A stretch of DNA of 64,000 nt from an uncultured Thalassolituus sp. (GTDB lineage Bacteria > Pseudomonadota > Gammaproteobacteria > Pseudomonadales > Oceanobacteraceae). Location of the stretch: NCBI RefSeq assembly GCF_950066645.1, contig NZ_CATMFB010000007.1, positions 62,001-126,000 on the forward strand. Direction: 5' to 3'. The position numbers and the translations under genes were made by a program. Shown piece after piece: positions 28,878-39,411 of the stretch. The stretch's first letter is position 1; each line of letters starts with the position of its first letter. Below the pieces are notes generated by a model. The model was not told the DNA's origin, ran no database searches, and saw only the letters and a list, made by a program, of their open reading frames with translations.

Positions 28878-30275
28878 TTGAAATTTCTGTCAGAAAAGCC
28901 GGCAACTAAGCCGGCAATTCTATTACCTTTGGCTATGTGTGTCGGCATGCTCAGTGCCTGCACAACGGTGATTCCTTCACAGCCCTCCCAGTTTGAATTT
29001 AATGATGTGTTCCAGGCGGAAAGCGCCAGCGAAGCAATGCCTGTGGATTGGTGGACTCAGTTTTCTGATGCCGAGCTGAACGCGTGGATGGTGCTCGCGC
29101 TTGAGCGTAATTTCAGTCTGCAGGCAGCGCAGGCGCGACTGGATCAGGCCCGGGCCGGCCTGCGGGGCAGTCGCAGTGATTACTATCCCTCACTGGAAGC
29201 CTCCCTGGGTAAAAAACGCAGCTGGAATGCTGACGATACGACCGCAACCGCCTGGTCTGGTGGTCTCTCAACCAGCTACGAGATTGATATCTGGGGAAGC
29301 ATCCGCGCGGCATCAAATCAGTCGTTTATGAATCTTCAGGCCAGCTCTGCTGCGTACCGTACGGTAGCCAATACCATCGCAGGCGACGTCACCACCGCCT
29401 GGCTGGGGCTGCGGATGCAGGCGGAAAATCTGGCGTTACTGAATGACCAGCGTCAGCGTCTGCAGACCGCACTGGAAGTGATTGAAGGCCGCAAGAAACG
29501 CGGTCAGGCCAAACTGAGTGATGTCTGGCAACAACAGAAACTGCTTGAGTCGCTGCAGGTCGATATTCTCAGTGCTGAGGCTCAACGCGATATCTATATT
29601 CAGCAACTGGCCGTCTGGACCGGACAGGGGCGTTCAGACCTGACCCCGGAGAAAGTCGCAGCGCTCGGTAAACTGCCCGAAATCTCGGGTGAGATTACCG
29701 CTCTGCCTGTCGCTGTTATTCAGGCACGCCCGGATGTTGAGCAGGCGTGGTTTGCGTTACAGGCTGCCTCTGCTGGCGTCGCTATTGCGGAGTCCAACCG
29801 CTACCCGCGCCTGACGCTCAGCGCTTCATATAGTGGGGAAGATCCGGAGTTCAGTCAGATCTTTGATAACTGGGTTGCCAATCTGGCGGGATCACTCGTA
29901 CTGCCATTGATTGACGGTGGACAGCGTCGGGCGGAAGTTCAGCGACAGCGCGCTCTGGAGACAGAAGCCGTTGCAGAGTATTCCCGTACTCTGCTGGAGG
30001 CTGCGCAGGAAGTTCAGGAGGCCCTGGTGCAGGAATCCCGTTATGCGCGCACCGCAGCCAGCCTTTATGGGCAGCTCGATCTGGCCCGCCGTACCCTCGA
30101 ACTGCAGGACTACTACTACGCGCGGGGGCAGCTCGACTTTCTTGAGCTACTAAACGCCCAGCAGGAACTGCTGAACCTCGAATCCCAGTACCTTGCTGCG
30201 CGCTGGAATCACGTGCAGGCACGCATACAAGTTTATAAATCTGTCAGTCATGGACAGTTCGGAGACACCGAATGA
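28878..30275 (+). CDS. Efflux outer membrane factor (NodT/TolC-like lipoprotein)
   Basis: LPLAMCVGMLSAC lipobox; VDWWTQFSDAELNAWMVLALERNFSLQAAQARLDQARAGLRGSRSDYYPSL; two OEP repeats. Confidence 0.94.
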   Translation: MKFLSEKPATKPAILLPLAMCVGMLSACTTVIPSQPSQFEFNDVFQAESASEAMPVDWWTQFSDAELNAWMVLALERNFSLQAAQARLDQARAGLRGSRSDYYPSLEASLGKKRSWNADDTTATAWSGGLSTSYEIDIWGSIRAASNQSFMNLQASSAAYRTVANTIAGDVTTAWLGLRMQAENLALLNDQRQRLQTALEVIEGRKKRGQAKLSDVWQQQKLLESLQVDILSAEAQRDIYIQQLAVWTGQGRSDLTPEKVAALGKLPEISGEITALPVAVIQARPDVEQAWFALQAASAGVAIAESNRYPRLTLSASYSGEDPEFSQIFDNWVANLAGSLVLPLIDGGQRRAEVQRQRALETEAVAEYSRTLLEAAQEVQEALVQESRYARTAASLYGQLDLARRTLELQDYYYARGQLDFLELLNAQQELLNLESQYLAARWNHVQARIQVYKSVSHGQFGDTE

Positions 30276-31414
30276 CACCGTCGTCTAAAAAGACTCTGCT
30301 GATCGCCGCGATCGCTATCCTGATTATCATGTTGGGCATTGTCGGTTTTCAGGCCATTAAAAATTCTGCGCCCGTCCCTCAGCGTAAAGCGCCGGAAGAA
30401 GTTGCCCGGCTGGTTGATGTACAGCCTCTGGAGCGAGGTTCCGTGCGGCCGCAGTGGCAGGCTGGCGGTACCGTTGTTGCAGCGGATATGGTGTCTCTGA
30501 TGCCGCAGGTCAGTGGCCGTGTTCACAGTGTGACTCCGGAAGCGGTACCCGGGGCGACCCTGAAAGCGGGGACTCTGCTGGCGGCCATTGATGATGTGGA
30601 TTACCGGCTGGCGCTGAAGCAGGCGCGGGCAACGCTGGCTCAGGCCAAAGCTGACCTCGCGGTTGAGAAAGGTCAGGTTGCTCTGGCAGAAGAGGAATAC
30701 CGTCTTTCGGGTGCTCAGTTAGGTGACGATGATCGTGCACTGGTGCTGCGCGAACCTCAGTTATTAGCGGCAGAAGCCAGCGTTGCAACGGCACAGGCTG
30801 CTGTCGAGCAGGCAGAAGCCGATCTGAAACGTACAGAAATCCGCATGCCGTTTGATGGTCAGATTGTTTCCCGGAGTGTGAGCCCGGGAAGTCAGGCATC
30901 AGCCTCGACCGAGCTGTTCAGCGTTGTGGCGTCGGCGGAGTTCTGGATTGAAGTCAAAATTCCGCGCGCCTTCCTGCTGCTGCTCGATCACTCTCAGCCG
31001 TCACAGGTTTCTCAATCAGGCTGGGGGACTCGGGTCCGCTCTGCCGATCTGTTGAATGTATTGCCTGATGTTGACAGCACAGATCGCCAGGCGAAAGTCG
31101 TTCTGCGTCTCAGCAAGCCTCTGGATGAAAGCGCCGGCCCGCTGGTGCTGGTGAATGATTTCGTTAATGTCACCCTGGTTGGAAAACAACTGAAAGAGAC
31201 GTTCGTGATCCCGCGCCGTACTCTGAATAACGGCAATACCGTGTGGGTGGTCAGTGATGGGCGACTGGCGAAGCGCGAAGTCACACCTGAGTACATCGGC
31301 CGCGACAGCGTCTGGATTAAAGAAGGTTTTGAAGCGGGAGACCAGCTGCTGCTCAGTCAGGTGGACGGCGCGGTGCCTGGTATGCCGGTTCGTATTGCAG
31401 GAGAGTCTGAATGA
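30272..31414 (+). CDS. RND efflux periplasmic adaptor (MFP/HlyD)
   Basis: LMPQVSGRVHSVTPEAVPGATLKAGTLLAAIDDVDYRLALKQARATLAQAKADL; overlaps the OMF gene. Confidence 0.94.
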   Translation: MTPSSKKTLLIAAIAILIIMLGIVGFQAIKNSAPVPQRKAPEEVARLVDVQPLERGSVRPQWQAGGTVVAADMVSLMPQVSGRVHSVTPEAVPGATLKAGTLLAAIDDVDYRLALKQARATLAQAKADLAVEKGQVALAEEEYRLSGAQLGDDDRALVLREPQLLAAEASVATAQAAVEQAEADLKRTEIRMPFDGQIVSRSVSPGSQASASTELFSVVASAEFWIEVKIPRAFLLLLDHSQPSQVSQSGWGTRVRSADLLNVLPDVDSTDRQAKVVLRLSKPLDESAGPLVLVNDFVNVTLVGKQLKETFVIPRRTLNNGNTVWVVSDGRLAKREVTPEYIGRDSVWIKEGFEAGDQLLLSQVDGAVPGMPVRIAGESE

Positions 31415-34400
31415 GTCGTCGTGGAGGTCCTGTCTCGTGGATGACCCGGCACGGTGTTGCGCCTAATCTGCTGATGGCATTTCTGATCATTGGCGGCCTC
31501 GTGATGTCGCTTATGATCCGTAAAGAGTTTATCCCGAGCACTGATGCCGACATGGTCATTGTGTCTGTGGCCTACCCGGGCGCGACCCCGTCAGAAATGG
31601 AACAGGGGGTGGTGCTGCCGATTGAGAATGAACTCAGCGGGCTGGATGGCTTTGCCGAAGTGACGTCCACGGCTACCCAGAGTTCGGCTGTCGTGACGGT
31701 CGAACTGAACAACGATACTGACCGTCAGCAGGCTTATCAGGATATCCAGCAGGCGGTAAATAATATCACTACCTTTCCTGCCGGGATTGAGCGGCCGGTG
31801 GTCCGGATTGCCAGTCACAGTCGTGAAGTGATGGAATTGGCTCTCTTTGGGCCGCTCGATAAGTTCGAACTGAAAAAACTGGCAGAGCAGATCCGTGAGA
31901 AATTTCTGGATGCGCCGGAAATTTCTAAGGTTGAGCTGAAAGGCACGCCAGACGAAGAAGTTCATATCGAAATATCTCAGTCAGTGCTCGAAAGTTATGG
32001 TCTGACACTGCAGAGCGTTGCCTCTGTCGTTGGCAATAATGCGATTGAGCAGAGTGCAGGTACCGTGCGTACCGACGGCGGCGATATTCTGGTGACTCTT
32101 GATAATCGTCTGTACTGGGCGGAAGAATTCCGGGACCTGCCTGTCGTCAGCGGCGAAAGCGGGGTGCACCTGCGTCTTGGCGACATTGCGACTGTGACTG
32201 AGGGCTTCAGCGACAGTAACCGTCTGGTGACATATAACGGTAAAACGTCGATTGGTCTGGATATCTATCGTACAGAAAATCAGACACCGTTAACCGTGAC
32301 TCAGGCAGCGTACCGACAGCTCGAAGAAATTATCCCGACACTGCCACCGGGCGTCGAAATTATTGTGACTGACGATGATGGAAAAACCTACAACGAACGG
32401 GTTGGCCTGCTGCTGAAAAATGCGTCGATCGGTCTGATTCTGGTGTTGGTGCTACTCAGTATTTTCCTCGAATACCGCCTGGCATTCTGGGTCACCATGG
32501 GAATTCCGACGGCTTTTCTGGGCGCATTGCTGTTACTGCCTTCGATGGATGTATCCATCAATATGATTTCTATGTTCGCCTTTATTATTGCGCTGGGCAT
32601 CGTGGTGGATGACGCCATTATCGCCGGTGAAAATATATTCGAACATATGCAGCAGGGGATGAATTTTCAGGACGCAGCCGTGCAGGGCGCACGCGAAGTG
32701 GCCATGCCGCTGGCCTTTGCGATTCTCACCAACGTTGCCGCCTTCTTACCTCTGCTGGCGCTACCGGGCATGATGGGCAAGCTGTTTATTGCCATTCCGA
32801 TTGTGGTGATCAGCTGCTTCCTGATTTCCTGGATCGAAGCGCTGTTTATACTACCGACGCACCTGGCGCATCTGAAAAAGAAAAGCCCGGATGCTCCTCT
32901 TAACCTGCTCGAGCGGATTCAGCGACGTGCAGATAAACGTCTGACGCAATTTATTACCGGCACCTATCAGCCTGTCCTTGAGCGTTGCCTGAAATATCCG
33001 TCACTGACGGTGGCAGTCGCCGTTTTCTGTCTTCTGATCGTGATGGCGTGGCCGATGAGCGGGCGGATGGGCTTCAGTATGTTTCCGCGTATTGAAGGTG
33101 AATTCGTGGTGGCCACGGCAGAGCTGCCTTCGAACGCGCCGATGGCGCAGGCTCTGGCCGTCCGAACGTTGCTGGAAGACCGACTGACGGCAGTGAACGA
33201 CGAGATTGAGAGTCGTGGTCGCCCGCTGGTGGTCAGTATTGAAGGGGACATCGACGGCACAACCGTCGAAGTGCAGGGCAAGCTAGTCGACTCGGGCGAG
33301 CGTCCGGTCAGTGCGTCAGCGCTGGTCAATCTGTGGCGCGCCGAAATTGGCGAGATATCGGGGATCCGCAGTCTGACCTTTGACTCAGAGCGCGGCGGTG
33401 GTCCGTCTGGGGGGGCCGGCCTGACCGTCGAACTGCGCGGCAGTCGCACCGAAATTCTTGAGCAGGCGAGCGCCGATATGGCCGTTCAGCTGGCTGGATT
33501 TGGTGGAGTCAAAGACGTTGCCAACGGGTTCACCAGTGGTAAGCCTCAGTGGGATATCGAACTGACAGAAAAAGGCCGCAGCCTGGGTCTGGAGGCCGAT
33601 GACGTTGCCGGTCAGGTGCGTGCGGCACTGTACGGATCACGGGCCTTGCGTCAGCAGCGTAATACCAGTGAAGTGACAGTGCTGGTGCGCCTGCCGGAAA
33701 GTGAGCGCAGCCGCAGTGCTGATATTGAGCAGTTAAAAATACTGACGCCTTCCGGTGCCTATGTACCACTTTCTGAAGTTGCAGAGTTGGTGAAGGGAAA
33801 TTCCCCCGCCAGTATCTCGCGCCGAGACGGACGACAGATCGTTAACGTAACCGCAGAAGTTGAGCCGAGAGAGCAGATCCCGGCCGTCATGAATCTGCTG
33901 CGTACTGAAGTGTTTCCGGATCTGGAAGCCCGCTATCCGTCGGTTGATTTTGGTTTCCGGGGGCGTCAGGCCGATACGCAGGAGAGCATGTCGTCACTGA
34001 TGTTATACGGCGCGTTCTCTCTGATGCTGATCTATGTGTTGCTGGCGATTCCGTTCCGCAGCTATTTCCAGCCGTTGCTGATCATGGCCGTGATTCCCTT
34101 CGGCGCCGGTGGTGCGATGTTGGGGCACATAATGCTTGGCTATGGCCTGAGTATTATGAGCATCATGGGTGTAGTCGCGTTGGCCGGGGTAGTGGTGAAT
34201 GACAGCCTGATTCTGGTCGATTACGCCAACCGCCTGAACCGGAGAGATAAGCTGGCGCCATACGAAGCAATCGTCAGGGCGGGTGTGCGACGTTTCCGGC
34301 CGATTCTGCTGACGACTCTGACCACCTTCGGGGGGCTGGCGCCGATGGTGTTCGAGACCTCACGTCAGGCACAGTTTATTACCCCCATGGCGGTATCACT

Positions 34401-34533
34401 GGGCTTCGGAATCCTCTTCACGACCTTTGTTTGTCTGCTGGTTCTCCCGGCACTGTATCTGCTGCTGAGTAACTTCCTTGGCTTATTTGAGAATGAGGAA
34501 GAACAACAGCAGCAGGCTGCTGCGGGTCAGTAA
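31411..34533 (+). CDS. RND efflux permease (AcrB family)
   Basis: 1040 aa; FIIALGIVVDDAIIAGENIFEHMQQG; VVALAGVVVNDSLILVDYANRLNR. Confidence 0.96.
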   Translation: MSRRGGPVSWMTRHGVAPNLLMAFLIIGGLVMSLMIRKEFIPSTDADMVIVSVAYPGATPSEMEQGVVLPIENELSGLDGFAEVTSTATQSSAVVTVELNNDTDRQQAYQDIQQAVNNITTFPAGIERPVVRIASHSREVMELALFGPLDKFELKKLAEQIREKFLDAPEISKVELKGTPDEEVHIEISQSVLESYGLTLQSVASVVGNNAIEQSAGTVRTDGGDILVTLDNRLYWAEEFRDLPVVSGESGVHLRLGDIATVTEGFSDSNRLVTYNGKTSIGLDIYRTENQTPLTVTQAAYRQLEEIIPTLPPGVEIIVTDDDGKTYNERVGLLLKNASIGLILVLVLLSIFLEYRLAFWVTMGIPTAFLGALLLLPSMDVSINMISMFAFIIALGIVVDDAIIAGENIFEHMQQGMNFQDAAVQGAREVAMPLAFAILTNVAAFLPLLALPGMMGKLFIAIPIVVISCFLISWIEALFILPTHLAHLKKKSPDAPLNLLERIQRRADKRLTQFITGTYQPVLERCLKYPSLTVAVAVFCLLIVMAWPMSGRMGFSMFPRIEGEFVVATAELPSNAPMAQALAVRTLLEDRLTAVNDEIESRGRPLVVSIEGDIDGTTVEVQGKLVDSGERPVSASALVNLWRAEIGEISGIRSLTFDSERGGGPSGGAGLTVELRGSRTEILEQASADMAVQLAGFGGVKDVANGFTSGKPQWDIELTEKGRSLGLEADDVAGQVRAALYGSRALRQQRNTSEVTVLVRLPESERSRSADIEQLKILTPSGAYVPLSEVAELVKGNSPASISRRDGRQIVNVTAEVEPREQIPAVMNLLRTEVFPDLEARYPSVDFGFRGRQADTQESMSSLMLYGAFSLMLIYVLLAIPFRSYFQPLLIMAVIPFGAGGAMLGHIMLGYGLSIMSIMGVVALAGVVVNDSLILVDYANRLNRRDKLAPYEAIVRAGVRRFRPILLTTLTTFGGLAPMVFETSRQAQFITPMAVSLGFGILFTTFVCLLVLPALYLLLSNFLGLFENEEEQQQQAAAGQ

Positions 34534-36116
34534 ACAGCGTCCCGGGCTATACTGCGGCGGCGCGCTTTCTGTTTTGGCATTGAGATCCGGAAAGCGACGC
34601 CTCTCTCGGTAGGCTCGAGGACGATATCCCCCTTCATGCGCTGGCGGATGATGTTGTATACCAGATGCATCCCCAGACCGGTGCCGCCTTTACCGCGACG
34701 TGTGGTAAACAGCGGCTCAAAAATCTTGGTCTTCGCTTCTTCACTCAGCCCCGTGCCGTTATCTGTGTAGAGAATGACGACGTTATCCTTGTCTTCCCCC
34801 ACGCGGATATGAATTTCACCATCAGCACGGTTCTGAAGCCCGTGAGTCAGCGAGTTCATAATAAGATTGGTAAGAATCTGCTGAATCGCAACCGGAGATA
34901 CCTGCATCGTCAGATGCGCAGGGCAGTCGACGGTAATTTTATGGTGAGTGTCGCGCAGGTTCGGGGCGAGGGCCTGTAACAGCTCTTCGATGGTGTCGCG
35001 CATTTTTATCCAGTCGCTGTCATCTGCGATCTGTCCGGCGCTGACCGCCTTAAAGCTCGCCATCAGCTCACTGGCCCGACGTAGATTTTCGCGCAGCATA
35101 TCCAGGCTTTCGGTGACGGCTCCGAGATCCTGACGCGTACGGTCGTCGGCCTTGTCACCGAGGGTATCTTCCAGCATTCGCACATCGTTGCGCAGGCAGG
35201 ATTCCATGGTAAGGCAGAGCCCGAGTGGCGTTTCGACTTCGTGGCCAATGGCGGCAATCATCCCACCCAGTGCCGACAGTTTCTCGGCTTCGATGAGCTT
35301 GCCCTGAGTCGTATGCAGGTCATCCAATGTCTGATTCAGGCGAGAGATGGTGTCGCTCAGATGCTGTGTCCGCTCTTCGACGCGTCCTTCCAGTTCAGCG
35401 TTAATGACCGTCAGCTGTTGTTGCGAGCGGGTATTGCGCATCAGCTCGCTGAGCAGCCGGTCATTAAGAGCATTAAATGACGAAATCAGCCGGTCGATTT
35501 CATCGCCGTATGGGCCGGTTTCGACTGCAAGAGGGTCATGCAGACCATGATTCAGTCGGGCTTCGGCTTCGTCGGCCATCCGCGATATTCGCCGCGCGAC
35601 GACTCTGTGCATCACAAGCACCAGGGTCGCAGCCAGCGCCAGAAGCAGAATCAGGGTGGTGATTGCATATGGAATCAGGCTGGTCAGGGTATCAATCAGA
35701 ATCTGGCGCTCATTGAAGCCCAGCTCCAGCTCTCCGATGTTCTGGTCGCGGTAATTCAGCGGAATGCGTGCAATGTTGCTGTGGTAGGGGCGGGTACCGT
35801 GTTCAACGTTCAGCGATATGGTGTCGCTGGCGCGCGCATAGCCAATGTCTGACTGTGAGAGGATGCCCTGAAGCAGAAACTCCAGCTGTTCGCGGTCATA
35901 CTGCCAGAGCGCATGCGCGACTGACTCGGTAAAACCCTCGCGAATTTCGTCGCTGCGCTGTTCGAAATAGTGACTCTGGACCTGGTAAGTCCAGACGATC
36001 AGCAGAGCAGCCGCGATACCACCGATAATAAGTGATGTCAGCGTGAAATAAATGAACGTCCGGCGGATTAGACAGCTGTTGAGGCGGGCTATCCTGTGTC
36101 TGATGTACGAGCGCAC
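34527..36116 (-). CDS. Membrane sensor histidine kinase (no adjacent response regulator)
   Basis: HAMP-like region; H-box MIAAIGHEVETPLG; N-box QQILTNLIMNSLTHG; G-boxes DNGTGLSEEAKTKIFEPLFTTRRGKGGTGLGMHLVYNII. Confidence 0.92.
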   Translation of the reverse strand: MRSYIRHRIARLNSCLIRRTFIYFTLTSLIIGGIAAALLIVWTYQVQSHYFEQRSDEIREGFTESVAHALWQYDREQLEFLLQGILSQSDIGYARASDTISLNVEHGTRPYHSNIARIPLNYRDQNIGELELGFNERQILIDTLTSLIPYAITTLILLLALAATLVLVMHRVVARRISRMADEAEARLNHGLHDPLAVETGPYGDEIDRLISSFNALNDRLLSELMRNTRSQQQLTVINAELEGRVEERTQHLSDTISRLNQTLDDLHTTQGKLIEAEKLSALGGMIAAIGHEVETPLGLCLTMESCLRNDVRMLEDTLGDKADDRTRQDLGAVTESLDMLRENLRRASELMASFKAVSAGQIADDSDWIKMRDTIEELLQALAPNLRDTHHKITVDCPAHLTMQVSPVAIQQILTNLIMNSLTHGLQNRADGEIHIRVGEDKDNVVILYTDNGTGLSEEAKTKIFEPLFTTRRGKGGTGLGMHLVYNIIRQRMKGDIVLEPTERGVAFRISMPKQKARRRSIARDAVY

Positions 36117-36219
36117 TGGCTCCCCTGTTATCCCAATGGGGCAGAAGGCATCTTACCTGATCGTTCTGTCAGCGCAATGGAAGGAGGCGACAGTGCCTGA
36201 CACTGTCGCTTATCTGTTT

Positions 36220-39200
36220 TTACTTGTCCGTCAGGCGGGATTTCAAGGCTGTGAAGTAGAGCAGAGGTATGACAATGAGCGTCAGCACGGTCGATACCAG
36301 AATGCCGAAGATCAGAGATATCGCCAGACCGTTAAAGATCGGGTCGTCAAGAATAAAGAAAGCACCGGTCATTGCCGCGACGCCGGTCAGTACGATCGGT
36401 TTGGAACGTACCGCCGCCGAGGTGACGACTGCGTCTTCAAAGCGCATACCTTCGTCGAGTTTCTGGTTGATGAAGTCCACCAGAAGAATCGAGTTACGCA
36501 CAATAATGCCGGCGAGGGCGATCATGCCGATCATTGAGGTCGCGGTGAACTGAGCACCGAAGAGTGCGTGCCCCGGCATCACGCCAATCACTGTCAGTGG
36601 AATCGGGGCCATGATGACCAGCGGCACCAGATAGGAGCGGAACTGAGCGACGACCAGCAGGTATATCAGGATCATACCGATGGCGTAGGCGATTCCCATG
36701 TCCCGGAAGGTTTCGTAGGTAATCTGCCATTCGCCATCCCATTTGATTTCGGTACGGTCAGCCATCGGAGGTTGCTGAATAAACCATTGGGGCCAGTCCA
36801 TCCCATGGTCTGGCATATCCATCGCCATGCTGAAGAGACCGTACAGTGGGCTGTCGAGTTCGCCGGCCATGTCGGCAGTTACGAACACCACGGGTTTCAG
36901 GTTTTTCCGGTAAATTGTTTTTTCAACCAGGCTTTCTTCGATATTGATGAGATCGGCCAGCGCGACAAATTGCCCGTCCGCTGCCCGCACTTTCAGAGTC
37001 AGCAGATTATTGAGGTCGGTTTTTCCGGCCTCGTGCATTTCCAGGCGCACCGGGGTAGGGTATTTGTGTTGCCCGGTGTGCAGGTAACTGACATCTTCCC
37101 CTCCAAGTGCCGTATTGATTGCCTGAACAATCTCAGCCTGTGCAACGCCCGCCTGAGAGGCCCGCTGACGGTCGATCCGGATCAGCCATTTTTTCTGATC
37201 CTGCTCTACCATATCGTCGCTATCGACAATGTCCGGGGTGCTCTCAAAGAGTTGTCTGAGTGTCTGGGCTGCACTGATCTGACCTTCGTAATCCGGGCCA
37301 TAGACTTCCGCCACAATCGGAGCCATCACCGGTGGTCCGGGAGGAACTTCAACGATTTTCACGTTCGCGTTCAGTCGCTCACCGATCGCCTGAAGTGGCT
37401 CCCGTACTGACAGGGCGATCGCGTGTGACTGCCGGCCACGCAGATGCTTATCAACCAGGTTGACCTGAATATCGCCCTGATGAGGCAGGCTGCGCAGGTA
37501 GTACTGGCGAACCAGGCCGTTAAAATTAATAGGTGCCGCTGACGCAGCGTAGAGCTGAAGGTCTTTGACTTCAGGAACCGCGAGCAGCTCTTCGGATAAT
37601 GCTTCCAGCACGACAAGTGTCTGCTCGGCGGGGGTGCCTTCGGGCATATCGACGATGATCTGGAACTCGGATTTGTTATCGAACGGCAGCATCTTCATTA
37701 CCACCGCAGTGAACACAGGTAAGGAGACGGCCAGGGCAATCATAAGTGTGATCCCCCCGAACAGCATGCCGCGTTTTTTGCCTGCGTTTTTTCCCTCCAG
37801 AAACGGACGCATTGTCTTCTCAAAGACAGCCTGCAGGCGCGAGTCACCTTCTTCTTTGTGGATATCAGACTGATGATGGCCTGAGCGCTGCAGAAGCCGG
37901 TACGACAGCCAGGGCGTGACAACAAACGCAACCACCAGAGAAATAAGCATGCCGGTGGACGCATTGATCGGGATCGGGCTCATGTACGGCCCCATCAGTC
38001 CTGATACAAACGCCATTGGCATCAGTGCAGCAATCACCGTGAAGGTCGCGAGTATGGTGGGGCCGCCCACTTCGTCGACTGCAGCAGGAATGACCTCCAG
38101 CAGGTTCTTCGCGCCTTTCTGAAGGTGGCGGTGGATGTTTTCGACCACAACAATGGCATCATCGACGAGAATACCGATGGAGAAAATAAGTGCGAACAAC
38201 GAGACACGATTCAGCGTGAAGCCCCATACCCAGCTTGCAAACAGTGTGATGGCGAGGGTAATAAAAATAGCGCCGCCGACAATCAGGGCTTCTCGCCAGC
38301 TCATGGTGACTAATACCAGAATGACTACCGCGGCGGTTGCAAACAGGAGCTTAGCAATCAGCTTATCGGACTTATCTTTCGCAGTCGTGCCGTAATCGCG
38401 GGTAATTTCGATCTGGATATTGTCAGGAATCAGGCGATTTTTCTGCGCACTGATACGTGCCTCGATCGCGCGTGTGATATCGACGGCGTTCATGCCGGGT
38501 TGTTTGGCAATGGCAAGGGTGACCGCTGGCTGGCTCTGCTCCATACCGGGGGCAAGATATCTGACGAAGTTTTCTGGCGTGTCAGTGCCAAGGCGGATGT
38601 CAGCCACGTCAGCCAGATAGACAACACCATTCTGAGAGCGGCCAACAATCAACTGGCCGATCTCATCGGTGTTCTGCAGAAATGCCCCCGCCTGGATCTG
38701 AATCACCTCGTTATTCTGAATCAGGTTCTGGCGATAACCTCCGGCATTGGCACTGAGCAGGGCATGGCGGACATCATTGAACGCCAGTGCGTGGCCGTTC
38801 ATTCTGGCGGGGTCGAGACGGACTTCAACCACCGCATTGCGGGCACCCAGAGTATAGATATCCCGCGTTCCGGGAATCTGCTTGAGGTCCGATTCAAGTG
38901 TATGCGCGAGTGCCGTCAGATCCGCGGCGCTGACGTCGGTGTCGACGCTGCGCAGCGTCAGGCTCATGATGGGCACATCGTCGATGCCCATGGGTTTGAT
39001 CAGGGGCTCTGACACCCCAAGATTGGCTGGAAACCAGTCGTTATTGCTGTGCACCTGGTTATAGAGATTCAGTATGGCCTCTTCACGCGGAATGCCGACT
39101 TCGAACGCCACTGTGATAATGGCCTGACCCGGCTGACTGATGGAAAAAATTTCATCGACGCCTTTGATCTCAGACAGCACCTGTTCTGCAGGCACAGATA

Positions 39201-39411
39201 CGAGTTGCTCGACCTCGCGTGCACTGGCGCCCGCAAACCCGATGAAGACATTCGCAAAGGTCACATCAATCTGCGGCTCTTCCTCCTTGGGCGTGACCAT
39301 GATGGCAAAGAAGCCGAGCAGAAGGCCAACCAGTGCCAGCAAGGGAGTAATCGCGGAGTTCTGGAATGCTTTTGCGGTTCTGCCCGAAATGCCCAATGGT
39401 TGTGTCATCAC
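36220..39411 (-). CDS. RND efflux permease (AcrB/HAE family)
   Basis: 1063 aa; FSIGILVDDAIVVVENIHRHLQKG; MIALAGIIVRNSILLVDFINQKL. Confidence 0.96.
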   Translation of the reverse strand: MMTQPLGISGRTAKAFQNSAITPLLALVGLLLGFFAIMVTPKEEEPQIDVTFANVFIGFAGASAREVEQLVSVPAEQVLSEIKGVDEIFSISQPGQAIITVAFEVGIPREEAILNLYNQVHSNNDWFPANLGVSEPLIKPMGIDDVPIMSLTLRSVDTDVSAADLTALAHTLESDLKQIPGTRDIYTLGARNAVVEVRLDPARMNGHALAFNDVRHALLSANAGGYRQNLIQNNEVIQIQAGAFLQNTDEIGQLIVGRSQNGVVYLADVADIRLGTDTPENFVRYLAPGMEQSQPAVTLAIAKQPGMNAVDITRAIEARISAQKNRLIPDNIQIEITRDYGTTAKDKSDKLIAKLLFATAAVVILVLVTMSWREALIVGGAIFITLAITLFASWVWGFTLNRVSLFALIFSIGILVDDAIVVVENIHRHLQKGAKNLLEVIPAAVDEVGGPTILATFTVIAALMPMAFVSGLMGPYMSPIPINASTGMLISLVVAFVVTPWLSYRLLQRSGHHQSDIHKEEGDSRLQAVFEKTMRPFLEGKNAGKKRGMLFGGITLMIALAVSLPVFTAVVMKMLPFDNKSEFQIIVDMPEGTPAEQTLVVLEALSEELLAVPEVKDLQLYAASAAPINFNGLVRQYYLRSLPHQGDIQVNLVDKHLRGRQSHAIALSVREPLQAIGERLNANVKIVEVPPGPPVMAPIVAEVYGPDYEGQISAAQTLRQLFESTPDIVDSDDMVEQDQKKWLIRIDRQRASQAGVAQAEIVQAINTALGGEDVSYLHTGQHKYPTPVRLEMHEAGKTDLNNLLTLKVRAADGQFVALADLINIEESLVEKTIYRKNLKPVVFVTADMAGELDSPLYGLFSMAMDMPDHGMDWPQWFIQQPPMADRTEIKWDGEWQITYETFRDMGIAYAIGMILIYLLVVAQFRSYLVPLVIMAPIPLTVIGVMPGHALFGAQFTATSMIGMIALAGIIVRNSILLVDFINQKLDEGMRFEDAVVTSAAVRSKPIVLTGVAAMTGAFFILDDPIFNGLAISLIFGILVSTVLTLIVIPLLYFTALKSRLTDK

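Noticed and set aside
36568-37410. 280-aa ORF on + strand inside the RND permease gene
   Set aside because: Antisense shadow of 36220-39411(-), whose translation is unmistakably RND; the + product lacks recognisable domains.
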